Positions 22,426 to 31,559 of a stretch of DNA of 64,000 nt are shown piece after piece; within the stretch, counting starts at the first letter, position 1, and each line of letters opens with the position of its first letter. The stretch is taken from contig WHVD01000115.1 of the NCBI GenBank assembly GCA_015178975.1, forward strand, positions 211,194 to 275,193, read 5' to 3'. The position numbers were made by a program, and so were the translations under genes. The DNA is from Hysterangium stoloniferum (taxonomy: Eukaryota > Basidiomycota > Agaricomycetes > Hysterangiales > Hysterangiaceae). Under the pieces are notes generated by a model. It worked only from the letters and a program-made list of their open reading frames with translations, searched no databases and was not told the origin of the DNA.

Positions 22426-23064
22426 TGTGAAGAGTCGCTAGATTCTTACTGTTCAATATATGAAGAATATGGACTATACAAGCACGACTAGCAAGTATTG
22501 ACTGTTCAGTACAATACTATAGCTTAATAGACTAATAGTACTAGTAGAGAGACATAATGCACATCACTAGAGCAACTGTACAATTGCTCTTGAAGGCTAG
22601 TAAGAGAATTAGGGAGTTTCTGTTTCAGTACAACTCACAATCAAGAGAAAAGAAAGATAACCAACAAGATATGGGTTATCTAAAGAAGAGTAAGAGCAGC
22701 ACGAATCAATGGTAGTGTCGATGAGTGCAGTGACTTGAGTGAGGGACTTGACCTTCATGGTTCGAGTCCAGAAGCTAATAGTAAGTTAAGTGATACTACT
22801 TTCTTAGTAGCTGAGATGTTAGCTTTGACACCTCTCACTGTTCAACGTTCTGGGTTGTTATGAGGTGGTGTCTGTTGGGTAAAAAGTCTGATCTCTTTGG
22901 CGCCAAGTGCACCCACAAGTATACACAAGACTTCAGACTAAGAAAATAGAGCGATACTTGAAGAGTATGAAGAATAGAAAGAATAGAAATAAAAGATAGA
23001 TAAAGTATTATATAGTATGCGTATTATTCAATAGTCCAACCCTAATATATGCATACCCTTTACA
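22426..23064 (-). repeat. 3' LTR of fragment D (subfamily I)
   Basis: 639 bp; minus-strand start TGTAAAGGGTATGCATATAT, end CTCTTCACA. Close to the LTRs of element A (638 bp). It is preceded on the minus strand by the polypurine tract ACTGGGGGCAC. A TGGTTCGAGTCC stretch (about 22758-22769) resembles a tRNA B-box. Confidence 0.88.
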
Positions 23065-23087
23065 GTGCCCCCAGTTCAAAGGGATGT

Positions 23088-23808
23088 GTTATACAAAGTG
23101 CCAAAGAACTTCCAGGATGCTGCCCCAAGCTTCTTGTGAGGATCCCCCAAGGTCCAAAATGGCATTCCCCCACCATTCTCTCTTCACCCTGAAGGAGTCG
23201 GCTACCCTCACCCAAGTCAAACTGCTAGAATCCCTGTGTAAGGAGTCGACCCAGCATCTGTAGGCCTTCTCCCTACAATGAATGATAGAATGAATGCTAG
23301 CCAGCAGAGAGGAAATCCACGTGATAAGAGGGGCTTCAGGAGGGAGTGACAAGGACATGGGTAGCAGGGTGGGAACACATCGCTGTGTCATGGTCTCCAG
23401 AGGGGATGTCAGAGTGAGGGCCTCAAGTAAATCCACAAGGCCAACAACGGAAAGAATGTGTGCAGAATCCGGGCGTGGACAGGGTGATTCCACTAGGACG
23501 TGCCAGAACATAGAGAGTTTAATATCTCGGGCCACTCGCACAAAATTCTCCCCTTCCACCATGTCTTCAAAAGTGAGATAGAAATCCTCCATGATCTCAG
23601 ATGATGAAGTGAAACCTCAGCAACCTTTAAGGCTTCCTTGAAGGAGCAGTTGCTGGAGTGCTGGTACTAGTTGCACGAGCACCCTTCTGACAGGGAACTG
23701 CTCAGAAGGGTAGTTGATAGCAACTCACATCCAGAAGATGGTGCTGGCAGGCTCGGTTGGGGGAGTGAGTCGTTGGTAACGGGGGTAGGAGATCATCCCA
23801 GGAGAGGG
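23088..23808 (-). pseudogene. ORF3 C-terminal fragment (fragment D)
   Basis: Post-pol reading frame shared with elements A and C. Visible: INYPSEQFPV, then after stops MEDFYLTFED, IKLSMFWHVLVE, LVDLLEALTL, CREKAYRCWVDSLHRD and AWGSILEVLWHFV before the stop about 23 bases from the LTR. It aligns residue for residue with the element A copy at 38800-39432 but differs at many silent positions, so it was under protein-level constraint. The function is unknown and the N-terminal half is missing. Confidence 0.75.
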
Positions 23809-23849
23809 CTGATGGCCCTCTAAAAAAATGGTCCAGCACAGATCACCAC

Positions 23850-24439
23850 TGTGAAGAGTCATTGGAACTCTGACTGTTCAATATAGGAAGAATACATATC
23901 AACCCTCTAGATATGATATGAATATATTAACTGTCAAAGTACAATACTTGCATATTAAGAATAATAGTTTCTGTGAGCAAGTGAATAGCTACTTGAAGTG
24001 ACTAGAATAGAAGAAATGGGATTGACCTTAAGAGAAAAATCCCTAGTCAAATAGACTAGACAATGTAAAGTGAAGATAAGAGGTGATTCACAAGGAGAGG
24101 TAGAAGGATGTGAGGAGATGTCATTGTTGACAAGCAAGTTAGAATGGTGAGAGAATGAAGTGGTTAAATTCAAGTTTTTGCTGTTTGATGTCTAGCAAGT
24201 CGTGGTTCTGGATTAAGGTCTCTGGCATCTATACATGTGACTGTACTACTTATGCACTCATAAGCATCTGTAGTTCATAGGTGTACATAGACCTTCAAAC
24301 TATGAAAGGATAAGATATTTGAAAAATATCTTGAGTAGAAAACATAATAGAAATCACTAGAAATTACTAGAAAATTAAACAGAATATGTATAACTTAACA
24401 TTGGTCATTAGGTGTGGCCAGGAGGGGCATCCCTCACAG
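23850..24439 (-). repeat. Upstream LTR of fragment D (subfamily IV)
   Basis: 590 bp, CpG-depleted; minus-strand start TGTGAGGGATGCCCCTCC, end CTCTTCACA, followed by the TGGTGATCTGTGCTGGACC primer site. Its relative is the LTR of element E. Confidence 0.82.
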
Positions 24440-24577
24440 GGATTCTCAATCAGCATGCCTAGGTAACAGGATGACTGATTTTTTTGCCTTTCACATTACT
24501 TCATGCCTGATGTTCAAAGGTAACTCATGTCATCATTCAGTAAGTTCTGTAATAAGTCCTGACATGGAACTTAACAG

Positions 24578-24695
24578 GGTTCAAGAGATATGAGACAAAG
24601 TCTGCAGAATTCATTTGCAATTGCACAAAAGTATGGTAATTCAAGTTACTTCTTCACAATGACAGCCAATCCCAATTGGATGGAGGTTACTGATG
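24578..24695 (+). pseudogene. Helitron Rep N-terminal fragment
   Basis: Frame reads SRDMRQSLQNSFAIAQKYGN then SYFFTMTANPNWMEVTDEL, the usual lead-in of fungal Helitron replicases. It is interrupted at 24700 by the chromovirus relic and resumes at 40130. The bases AATTG (24696-24700) are the target duplication of that insertion. CpG-depleted and non-functional. Confidence 0.8.
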
Positions 24696-24700
24696 AATTG

Positions 24701-25454
24701 TGTTAAGGGATGGGCAGGCTCATGGAGGGTTTCTGGAGAAACCCACAGATAATCCAGTAGGACTTGGCTTCAGCTTATAGGGTGCACCCTCACAAGATTG
24801 TGGTGTCCAATTTCAACCAGGCAGATGGGAAACCTGGGGAGTCTGGGAGTAGTTGATAGGTTGATAGGTGAAACAGTCAATAGATTGGAAGGCCAGTCAG
24901 AAGGCCCATGGGCTCCAATGAGGTCAATAGCATTGTGTTTCAAAGATGAGAGATGGGGATAGAGCAGGATATGTATATGCTAAGTTACTGGGGAGGGAAC
25001 TAAGTTGATTTTCTGACTGGATTGTATGTACAACATTAGCTAGACTATATAGACTGTGGTATGTATGCAATACCACATCCGGTAATAATACAGATCAAAA
25101 CAAATAATTATGAAATGAGACCAGTAAACACCAAACTAGGTGTTAGGGACAGAATGGAATGGAGGTTGGGTGTGAAACATGACAGGTCATTTGACCATAT
25201 TGGGAACCAGGCTCAGTTAGAGAGCTGACAGGTTGTCCAGGCAGAGTCCAGTGATTGGTGTGTGAGACAGAGTCGGATATAGACAGGTTTGACATGCACA
25301 GGTCCCAGCAGGCACTCCAGTTGTGACTGTACTTTGGGTACCATATAGAGGGTCAAGCCTGGTGGGTGTTCTGGTTAACTGCCACCTGGTGGGTAAGAGA
25401 GTTGTGTGCATGGAGGATGGGTTCTGGAGCCCAGCAGGTTTTCCAGTCCTAACA
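24701..25454 (-). repeat. 3' LTR of the chromovirus relic
   Basis: 754 bp, minus-strand start TGTTAGGACTGGAAAACC, end CCCTTAACA. A decayed relative of the solo LTR at 6613-7419 (shared CAGCTTATAGG and GGTTTCTGGAGAAACCCA stretches, in reverse). The polypurine tract AAAGGGAGGGTAC adjoins on the minus strand at 25455-25467, which proves this is the 3' LTR. Confidence 0.88.
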
Positions 25455-25611
25455 GTACCCTCCCTTTAAGGCTGAAGTCCCATAGAAGCCCTAGAATGTG
25501 ATAAAGTTTGTCAGTTACACATATGTGTCAAAGAGTCATGTGATCTGGAAGGTAAGGTTCAAATGTGAAGAGCCTATATAAAAATTTGATATAATAAAAT
25601 TTCTTCTTCTT

Positions 25612-26587
25612 TTGTACTGCTATCATCTATTTGCCATGGTCCAAAGCCAACACCTCAAAGACCAAATGCAATGGCTAGGTCGTCCACAGGAGCCAGTTGT
25701 CAGGCCCCCCTCACTGCTGCACAAATACTTGAGCAGTATGAAGAACAGTGGTGGCATTGGGAGGTGTGGAGGTGGAGGAGAAAAGGGTGAGAGAGGAGGA
25801 GGAGCTCAACCAAGAGTACTGGGTGGCAGTGGTCACTGAGAAGGAGGCTGAAGAGGAAAGGAAGAAGGAAGAGGAGGAGGCAGTGCAGGTTGCCACAGAG
25901 CATGCCAGAGCAGCCACAGAGAGGACTGTGGGCAAGGTGTGTTAACTTCTTTCTCCTTTTTCTGACTTCACTGACTGTTGCTTTCTAGCACAAAGCAGTA
26001 GAAGTAGAGTCTGAGTCTGAGGGGCAGGCTGGGAGCCCTCAAAAGGTAAGTGGCAGGTCCAGGGGGATGTCTGAGACTGACCAAAACAACAGAAGTCAAA
26101 AAAAATGGCTCCAGTATGTCTGGAGTCAAAGAACGACCCATGGTGCACTGGGTGAAATGACGACAACACAGAGTGCTACCGGAAGTCTGGGCAGGGGCCA
26201 GGCTGTTGGCAATGTGTGCACCTCAAAGTGAGGTGCTCAGTGGTTCATGAGCCCACAGGGTCTGTGGTACAGGAAGTGGGTGGTTTGGCAGAAAGGCCTG
26301 GGGCCTTGGAGGAAACTTTGGGGTGGATAGTGGTGGGAATAGAGGCCCAGAACCAGTTGTTTGAAGAGAGCAACCAGGTGCAAGGGACAATGGCGGAGAG
26401 TCTCCAGGGACTCCATGGGGAGTTTCAGGAGTTCTTGGTCGAATATGGAGGGTATGTGCATGAGGAGTCCAAGGGTGGGAGTTCTGAGGAGCCCAGGGAG
26501 GAGTCCAGGGTGGCTGAGGAGCTGGTGGAGCTCCAAAAAGAGTTTAACAAAAATGGGAAAAAACATCACCCCATTAATGTAGAATGA
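25612..26587 (+). pseudogene. Antisense Cys-rich ORF inside the chromovirus relic
   Basis: Plus-strand gene-like tract, opposite to the element. An early part (ILEQYEEQWWHWE) joins by frameshift to a Glu-rich helix (VREEEELNQEYWVAVVTEKE, then EEERKKEEEEAVQ). An intron with clean borders follows (25937-25988, GTGTGT to TTTCTAG), and a second donor AAAAGGTAAGT lies at 26046. The 3' part is one frame from about 26112, with spaced cysteines ending GCWQCVHLKVRCS, resembling a small zinc-cluster domain. A likely coiled-coil follows (LEETLGW, AESLQGLHGEFQEFL, VAEELVELQKEF), with a stop at 26585 and AATAAA-like signals after it. Function is unknown; DNA or nucleic-acid binding is a guess. Frameshifts and an in-frame stop in the Cys region show decay. 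Confidence 0.6.
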
Positions 26588-26758
26588 AAAGACAAATAAT
26601 AATGTTTTTAAATTTTCAAATAAAAGCATGAAAATGTCCACAGGAAGGCCTCCTAAGACTTAAAGACAAGTCAGAAACCTGTAAAAGCAAAGAGGGACAT
26701 AGGGCGACAAGAAAAAATGAAGTGAATCCAACATATACACAGGGTCTGCAAAATGTGG

Positions 26759-27079
26759 CTAGAGAGAGGATAGTGGCCCTGGTTTGAGTGGATAAGCTGT
26801 GTGAAAGTCAGTGACAATCTCCATGGCATTCCTGAGTTCCATGGCCAAAATCCAAGATGTCTCTTCATCTGTGCCCTCATAACCCACCCACTTGACCAAA
26901 TGAAGCAGTTTACAAGTGTGTTGACACTTATCTATTTTTGAGTCTAAAATTTGTGAGATTTCAAACTCGGGTTCTCCATCAATAATGACCAATGATTTAA
27001 TAATGAAATCATTTGTGATGTTGAAATGAGACATGTCGAAAGAGATTCGCTGTTGATGAATAATGTTTGGGTTTGTCAA
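26759..27079 (-). pseudogene. Integrase C-terminal chromodomain (chromovirus relic)
   Basis: Frame with EPEFEISQILDSKIDKC, LLHLVKWVGYEGTDEETSWI, then AYPLKPGP: a textbook chromodomain from the end of a Ty3/gypsy integrase. These domains tether integration to marked chromatin. The rest of integrase is deleted just upstream (right of 27079). The aromatic residues of the chromodomain cage region are still readable (V-K-W and S-W). Confidence 0.88.
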
Positions 27080-27149
27080 CTTGAATTTGATAAGTCGAAG
27101 AGTTGTTGAATATTACCTTTGAATGTTTGTGACAATGTTGTGGCTTGTG

Positions 27150-27349
27150 ACAGTTGTGACAACAGAGTCAGATATAGACAGGTTTGATGTGCATGAGTCC
27201 TGGTGGGGCACTCCAGTTGTGACTGTAGTTTGGGTACCATATAGAGGGTTGGGTGCATATAGGATGGGGTCTGGAGCCTGGTGGGTTTTCTGGTTAAATG
27301 TAACCTGGTGGGTAAGAGAGTCAGGTGCATGTAGGATGGGGTCCAGAGC
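27150..27349 (-). repeat. 5' LTR fragment of the chromovirus relic (continues at 40101)
   Basis: Matches the U3 part of the 3' LTR (about 25240-25430, shared TTGTGACTGTA and GGTACCATATAGAGGGT). It is interrupted by element A after CCAGAGC; the last 24 bases (CCAGTGGGTTTTCTGG to CCTAACA) are at 40101-40124. The R and U5 parts were lost in the same deletion that removed gag-pol. It contains a short internal duplication of the TGCATGTAGGATGGGGTC type. Confidence 0.8.
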
Positions 27350-27987
27350 TGTGAAGGGTATGCATATATCATGATCAGGCTGTTAAATATTAGACATATT
27401 ATAGTACATTATTTATCTAGTATTGTTTCCTTTCTTTAATCCCTTATACTTTTCAAGCATACCTTTATTTCTTAGTTCGAAGCTTGTGTATACCTGTGGG
27501 CACACTCGGTGCCAGAATACAGACACCTTTTACCCAGCAGACACCACCTTGTAACGACCCAGATGTTGAATAGTGAGAGGTGTCAAGGGTAATGTCTCAG
27601 CTACCTATAGAGGTAGTGTTTTCTCGCATACTAAGGTCTTTGGACTTGAACCGTGAAGGTCGAGTCCCACTCTCAAGTCTTTGCACTCATCGACACTGTA
27701 GTCAACTCGCACTGCTATCTCTCTACCCTAGATATTCAGTCTTTTGCTGATTATCTCTTTTACTCCTAGCTACTAGTTGTATCGTAAAGGTCAACTCTGC
27801 TAATCTCTTGTTATAGTTGTCATGAGCAACTGTACAGTTGCTCTTGTGACATGTAGTGCATCTCTCTACTAGTACTATCAGTCTAGTAACCTACTGTATT
27901 GTACTGAACAGTCAATACTTCCTAATAGTAGTTGAATAAACACTATTCTTCATATATTGAGTGGTCAGAATCTATCGACTCTTCACA
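27350..27987 (+). repeat. 5' LTR of element A (subfamily I)
   Basis: 638 bp, TGTGAAGGGTATGCATATAT to GACTCTTCACA. It differs from the 3' LTR (same length) at a few percent of positions by eye, so the insertion is not recent. Contains the perfect 20 bp palindrome GAGCAACTGTACAGTTGCTC at 27824-27843 and a GGACT...AGTCC foldback near 27640-27666. Confidence 0.93.
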
Positions 27988-27988
27988 G

Positions 27989-28006
27989 TGGTGATCCGAG
28001 CTGGAC
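27989..28006 (+). promoter_or_regulatory. Primer-binding site of element A
   Basis: TGGTGATCCGAGCTGGAC, one base after the 5' LTR. It is conserved in elements B, D and E. Starting TGG is as expected for a tRNA CCA end; tRNA identity is unknown. Confidence 0.65.
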
Positions 28007-28063
28007 CGTTCTTTTCCTACAAGGAAAGATCTTATTATTTGACTACTAAGACTCGAGCAGGTG

Positions 28064-31000
28064 AATGACTATGGGCAAGAACCAAACACCAAGGTCTTCG
28101 TCAACTCCCAGCAGTTCCATGCCTCATCAAAAACCTGCTAACCTAGAACCACCCTGTAATGTCACTTTGAGGAAGTCTTCATCGACCTTTCAAGTATCAG
28201 TTCCTCCGGAGGATCCCTCCTGTTAAGAGTCAATAGATTCTGACCGCTCAATATACAAAGAATAGTATTTATCCAACTACTATTAGAAAGTATTGACCGT
28301 TCAGTACAATACAATAGGTTACTAGACTGATAGTACTAGTAGAAAGACGCACTACACATCACAAGAGCAACTGTACAGTTGCTCGTGATGACCGGAACAA
28401 GAGAGTAGAAGAGTTGACCTTTACGATACAACTTGTAGCTAGAAGTAAGAGAGATAATCAGCAAAAGACTGAATATCTAGGGTAGAGAGATAGCAGCATG
28501 AGTCGACTACGGTGTCAATGAGCGCAAAGACTTGAGAGTGGGACTCGACCTTCACGGTTTGAGTCCAAAGACTATTAGTATGCGAGAAAACACTACCCTT
28601 ATAGGTAGCTGAAATGTTACCCTTGACACCTCTCGCTATTCAACGTCTGTGTCATTACGAGGTGGTGTCTGCTGGGTAAAAAGGTGTCTCTGTTCTAATT
28701 GGTGCCAAGTGCACCCACAAGTATACACAATGCTTCGAACTAATGAAATGATGGAATATTCGAAGAATATAAAAGATAGATAAATATGAATAGAATGTGT
28801 AAAATATAAATAAGATAAAAGGAGTGTTTTACCACAATGAAACTGTGGTAAAAGCATACTCCTCACACCTCCGGAGTAGTAGCAGGATCATCAATGAACA
28901 TTCCCCCTGATCCACCTGAGGAACGCTCATCAACCAGGCAGTTGAGCACCCCTGGAGCCAATGTTGAGCCTAGTCGAGCACCCGAGCCCATTATCATGTT
29001 TCCTCTGAGACAGGTTATCCTTAAGCAGTTCCTTGGAGGTCATATGGTTTACACTCAGCCCATCAACTTGCAATGGGATATGTACTACACCGATAAAATC
29101 TCTGAGGATCGGGTTACTCCCTTTGTGGAGGAGTACAATACAGATTACCCCCTTTTACCAGTGACTGTAGCAGTCTGGTTAGGTCGTTATCAGGTGATCT
29201 TATCGCAGGATTTATTCACGTGACCAGGGAACCTCGAGGACTTGACCCAATCAATTCCCAAATGGTCGAACAAGGTGACAACCACTATGGAGGGAGGAAG
29301 AAGGATTCTCAAGTGGGAGGTGTTCTCTCTATTCCTTGAAGCACTTCGTACGCATGATGATGTGTTGCAAATCCTACACATCCTGCTCGGTGGAGATCAT
29401 GTTGTGCCTAAGGTTGACTACCAGTACATGTACATCTGTATGTTGGAGGGGTCTCTCAATGGAGTCATGCTGAATCTATCGTTTGCATACTTCACCTTAA
29501 GGGGTCAGTTGAAGCGAAACCAAAGAAGACTTGATAAGATGGTTTTAGAGGTACTCCTCCCCTATAATGACTCGATTCAGGTCCCCGATTCACCTCTCTC
29601 CATGACTAATTCGTTCGTTTGCAACCCTAAATGGGTCTCCTGATACTCGTTTCCTACATTCTCTCAACCATTCTGTGATATTAGAGGATTTTCTGCTGGA
29701 CATGAGGATGCAGGTGATAGACCGCCTTCAGGAAAAGAGGATTGAGGTCTGCACTCCTTTTCATCAACCTCAGCCACGTCGACCTCTGAACATGACAGAG
29801 ATCGAGAGACAGATCGCGATGGAACCCTGCCCAGCACCTCTCCAGGGAGATCATCGCTCTCACGTCGCATTTGAAGGAGTCTCGAACAGCCCTAACTTCG
29901 AGAACGAGGTGACCACTGTCAGAAACTGATCAGTCACCAGCAAGGGTCGACTGTCTTTCTCTACAGTATTCACTGAGGGTATAGCTGGCCCAGTTACTGG
30001 TCGAGGATCGCTGAACTCAGAAGGTCCCCACCATTCTCTGCTGATCACCTCGAATCCTTTCTTGCCATCAGGAGGACCCCCTAGTGATTCATCTGGGAGT
30101 TTGAATACTTCAGACCGAGGAGGGAATTTAGGACGTGGGGAGCGCCACAATAGAGCACCTAATACCCCCTTTCGAACTCCGATGTGGTCTCAAGCTAGCG
30201 CGCTTATCGATGACTTACCTAAGGACAAGAAGATCACTCTTAACACCAACGACATAAAGATCAAATGGTCTGACCTCCCTGAATACGATGGAGCCCAATC
30301 CAAGGCTCTGGATTATATCATGGACATCATGAGTCTCGTGGAAGTATCAGACTCTTTGAGTGTGCTGTTAGGAGTTGCTCTGCCAAGATGACTCACAGGC
30401 GATGCTACGGTCTGGTGGAGCACCCTAGACCGTGAGCATTGTACTGGATTCAGTCAATCTCATGGGTCATTTCTTCGGGGCATTGTGGAAGGATTGCTTG
30501 GAACTTGCTGGCATGAATCCTTGGCCTTAGAATGGGAAGCCATGAAATTTCGACAAACTGGTCATGTGAGACACCCGTACACTACATCCAGTGGAGAGTT
30601 AAACTCTATCATTTCCTGTACAGGTTCCACCAAGACAGAGGGGATGAAACGTGCAGACTCATTCTCATGCTGCCCACGGAATGGCTTTACCTTCTTCAAG
30701 GACAACCTATCGACAACATCATGAGTTTGCAGACTTATGCTAATAACCTGCAAGAAACTCTGATCAACGCTTGGGTCCAAATGCACTGGGAACATTACCA
30801 GTTCCAGAAACTGCACGTCATGTTATCGGAAGGTCAGGAATTGGATTTTAGGGCCACAAATGACCTCTCTTCACCTAACCACATTCTTGTCAGTGAGACT
30901 AATGAGAGAGCCTCGACGAGAAGGATTGTCCCAGACACCACTAACCTGATGCAGGGAAAGCATCACAGAAAAATGTTCTTTGAGAGGAGCAACAAGAAGA

Positions 31001-31485
31001 GCTCGGTCAAACCCACCAAGGAATGTTGGATATGTGGAAGTTCGGAGCATTTCAAGATAGATTGCCCTCACGCTGGCAAAATGTCTCATTATATCTCTAT
31101 CAACAAATGCTCCACACAGGATATGTCAGAGGAAACTGAGGAGCAAAGGTTATATGAAGTGGTCCATGGACTATCTATACAAGGACAAGTAAATAGTTCT
31201 GATGACAAATTGACTATTGTTCCCATTTATGCACCTCGGGTCAGAAATGATCTAGTAAGAGAGGAAAATCGAATGCCTGATGAAGCTCTTCCATCTGAGG
31301 TCTACGTATCCATACTCGCTGCAGATTTCTTCGAAAAGGGAGATCGGTTGAGTGCACACTGGCAGGACCTTGAGGGCCTGACCAAGAACCACCATCAGAC
31401 TCAGGATTATCACGAAGAAATCAACTCGGACTCGCTCTGTTCACCTGGAGCTGATGTTGCCCCTGACTTACATACCATACGATGA
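28064..31485 (+). pseudogene. Element A gag (interrupted)
   Basis: Starts MTMGKNQTPRSSS. After the solo LTR at 28221-28867 it resumes in the same protein (NIPPDPPEER, VILKQFLGGHMVY, VAVWLGRYQ), followed by SPHSH-type linker sequence, the capsid-like region (IKWSDLPEYDGAQSKALDYI; RVKLYHFLYRFHQDRGDETC in a shifted frame), and the zinc knuckle CWICGSSEHFKIDC (C-x2-C-x4-H-x4-C) at about 31025. Stops include TGA at 29221 and TGA at 30389 where element B has CGA. Packages element RNA into particles when intact. Confidence 0.85.
28221..28867 (-). repeat. Solo LTR (subfamily III) in element A gag
   Basis: 647 bp with perfect target duplications CCTCC at 28216-28220 and 28868-28872. On the minus strand it starts TGTGAGGAGTATGCTTTTAC. 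It has the 10 bp-stem hairpin TTTTACCACA/TGTGGTAAAA (28827-28853) and the 20 bp palindrome at 28365-28384. Ends TTAACA instead of TTCACA. Confidence 0.94.
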
Positions 31486-31559
31486 CTCAGATTCGGAGGA
31501 CAGTGACAGCGATCCGGCATTGGATTCCTCCTCGAAACATACTCCTTGTCGAAGTGAGC

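Larger units (their letters stand above)
22426..24439 (-). mobile_element. Fragment D: chimeric gypsy remnant with ORF3 only
   Basis: Minus orientation: LTR (23850-24439), primer site and a short leader (about 23829-23849), then directly the 3' portion of ORF3 (23808-23088), polypurine tract and 3' LTR (22426-23064). All of gag and pol is missing. The two LTRs belong to different subfamilies (starts TGTGAGGGATGCCCC versus TGTAAAGGGTATGC), and the flanking 5-mers differ (ATTGC versus GGGAT). Recombination between two elements is therefore more likely than simple internal deletion. Confidence 0.75.

Noticed and set aside
25700-26641. Minus-strand frames of 67-134 codons opposite the Cys-rich ORF
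   Set aside because: They are shadows of the plus-strand Glu-rich and Cys-rich reading, with low-complexity Leu/Ser composition and no domain.
27630-27680. tRNA gene in the LTR because of the TCGAGTCC stretch
   Set aside because: No acceptor stem, D-arm or anticodon arm fits around it; it is a short foldback and B-box-like match only.
28221-28867. Reading the 28221-28867 insert as an intron of gag
   Set aside because: It has TG...CA ends, a perfect 5 bp duplication and LTR homology, not splice sites.
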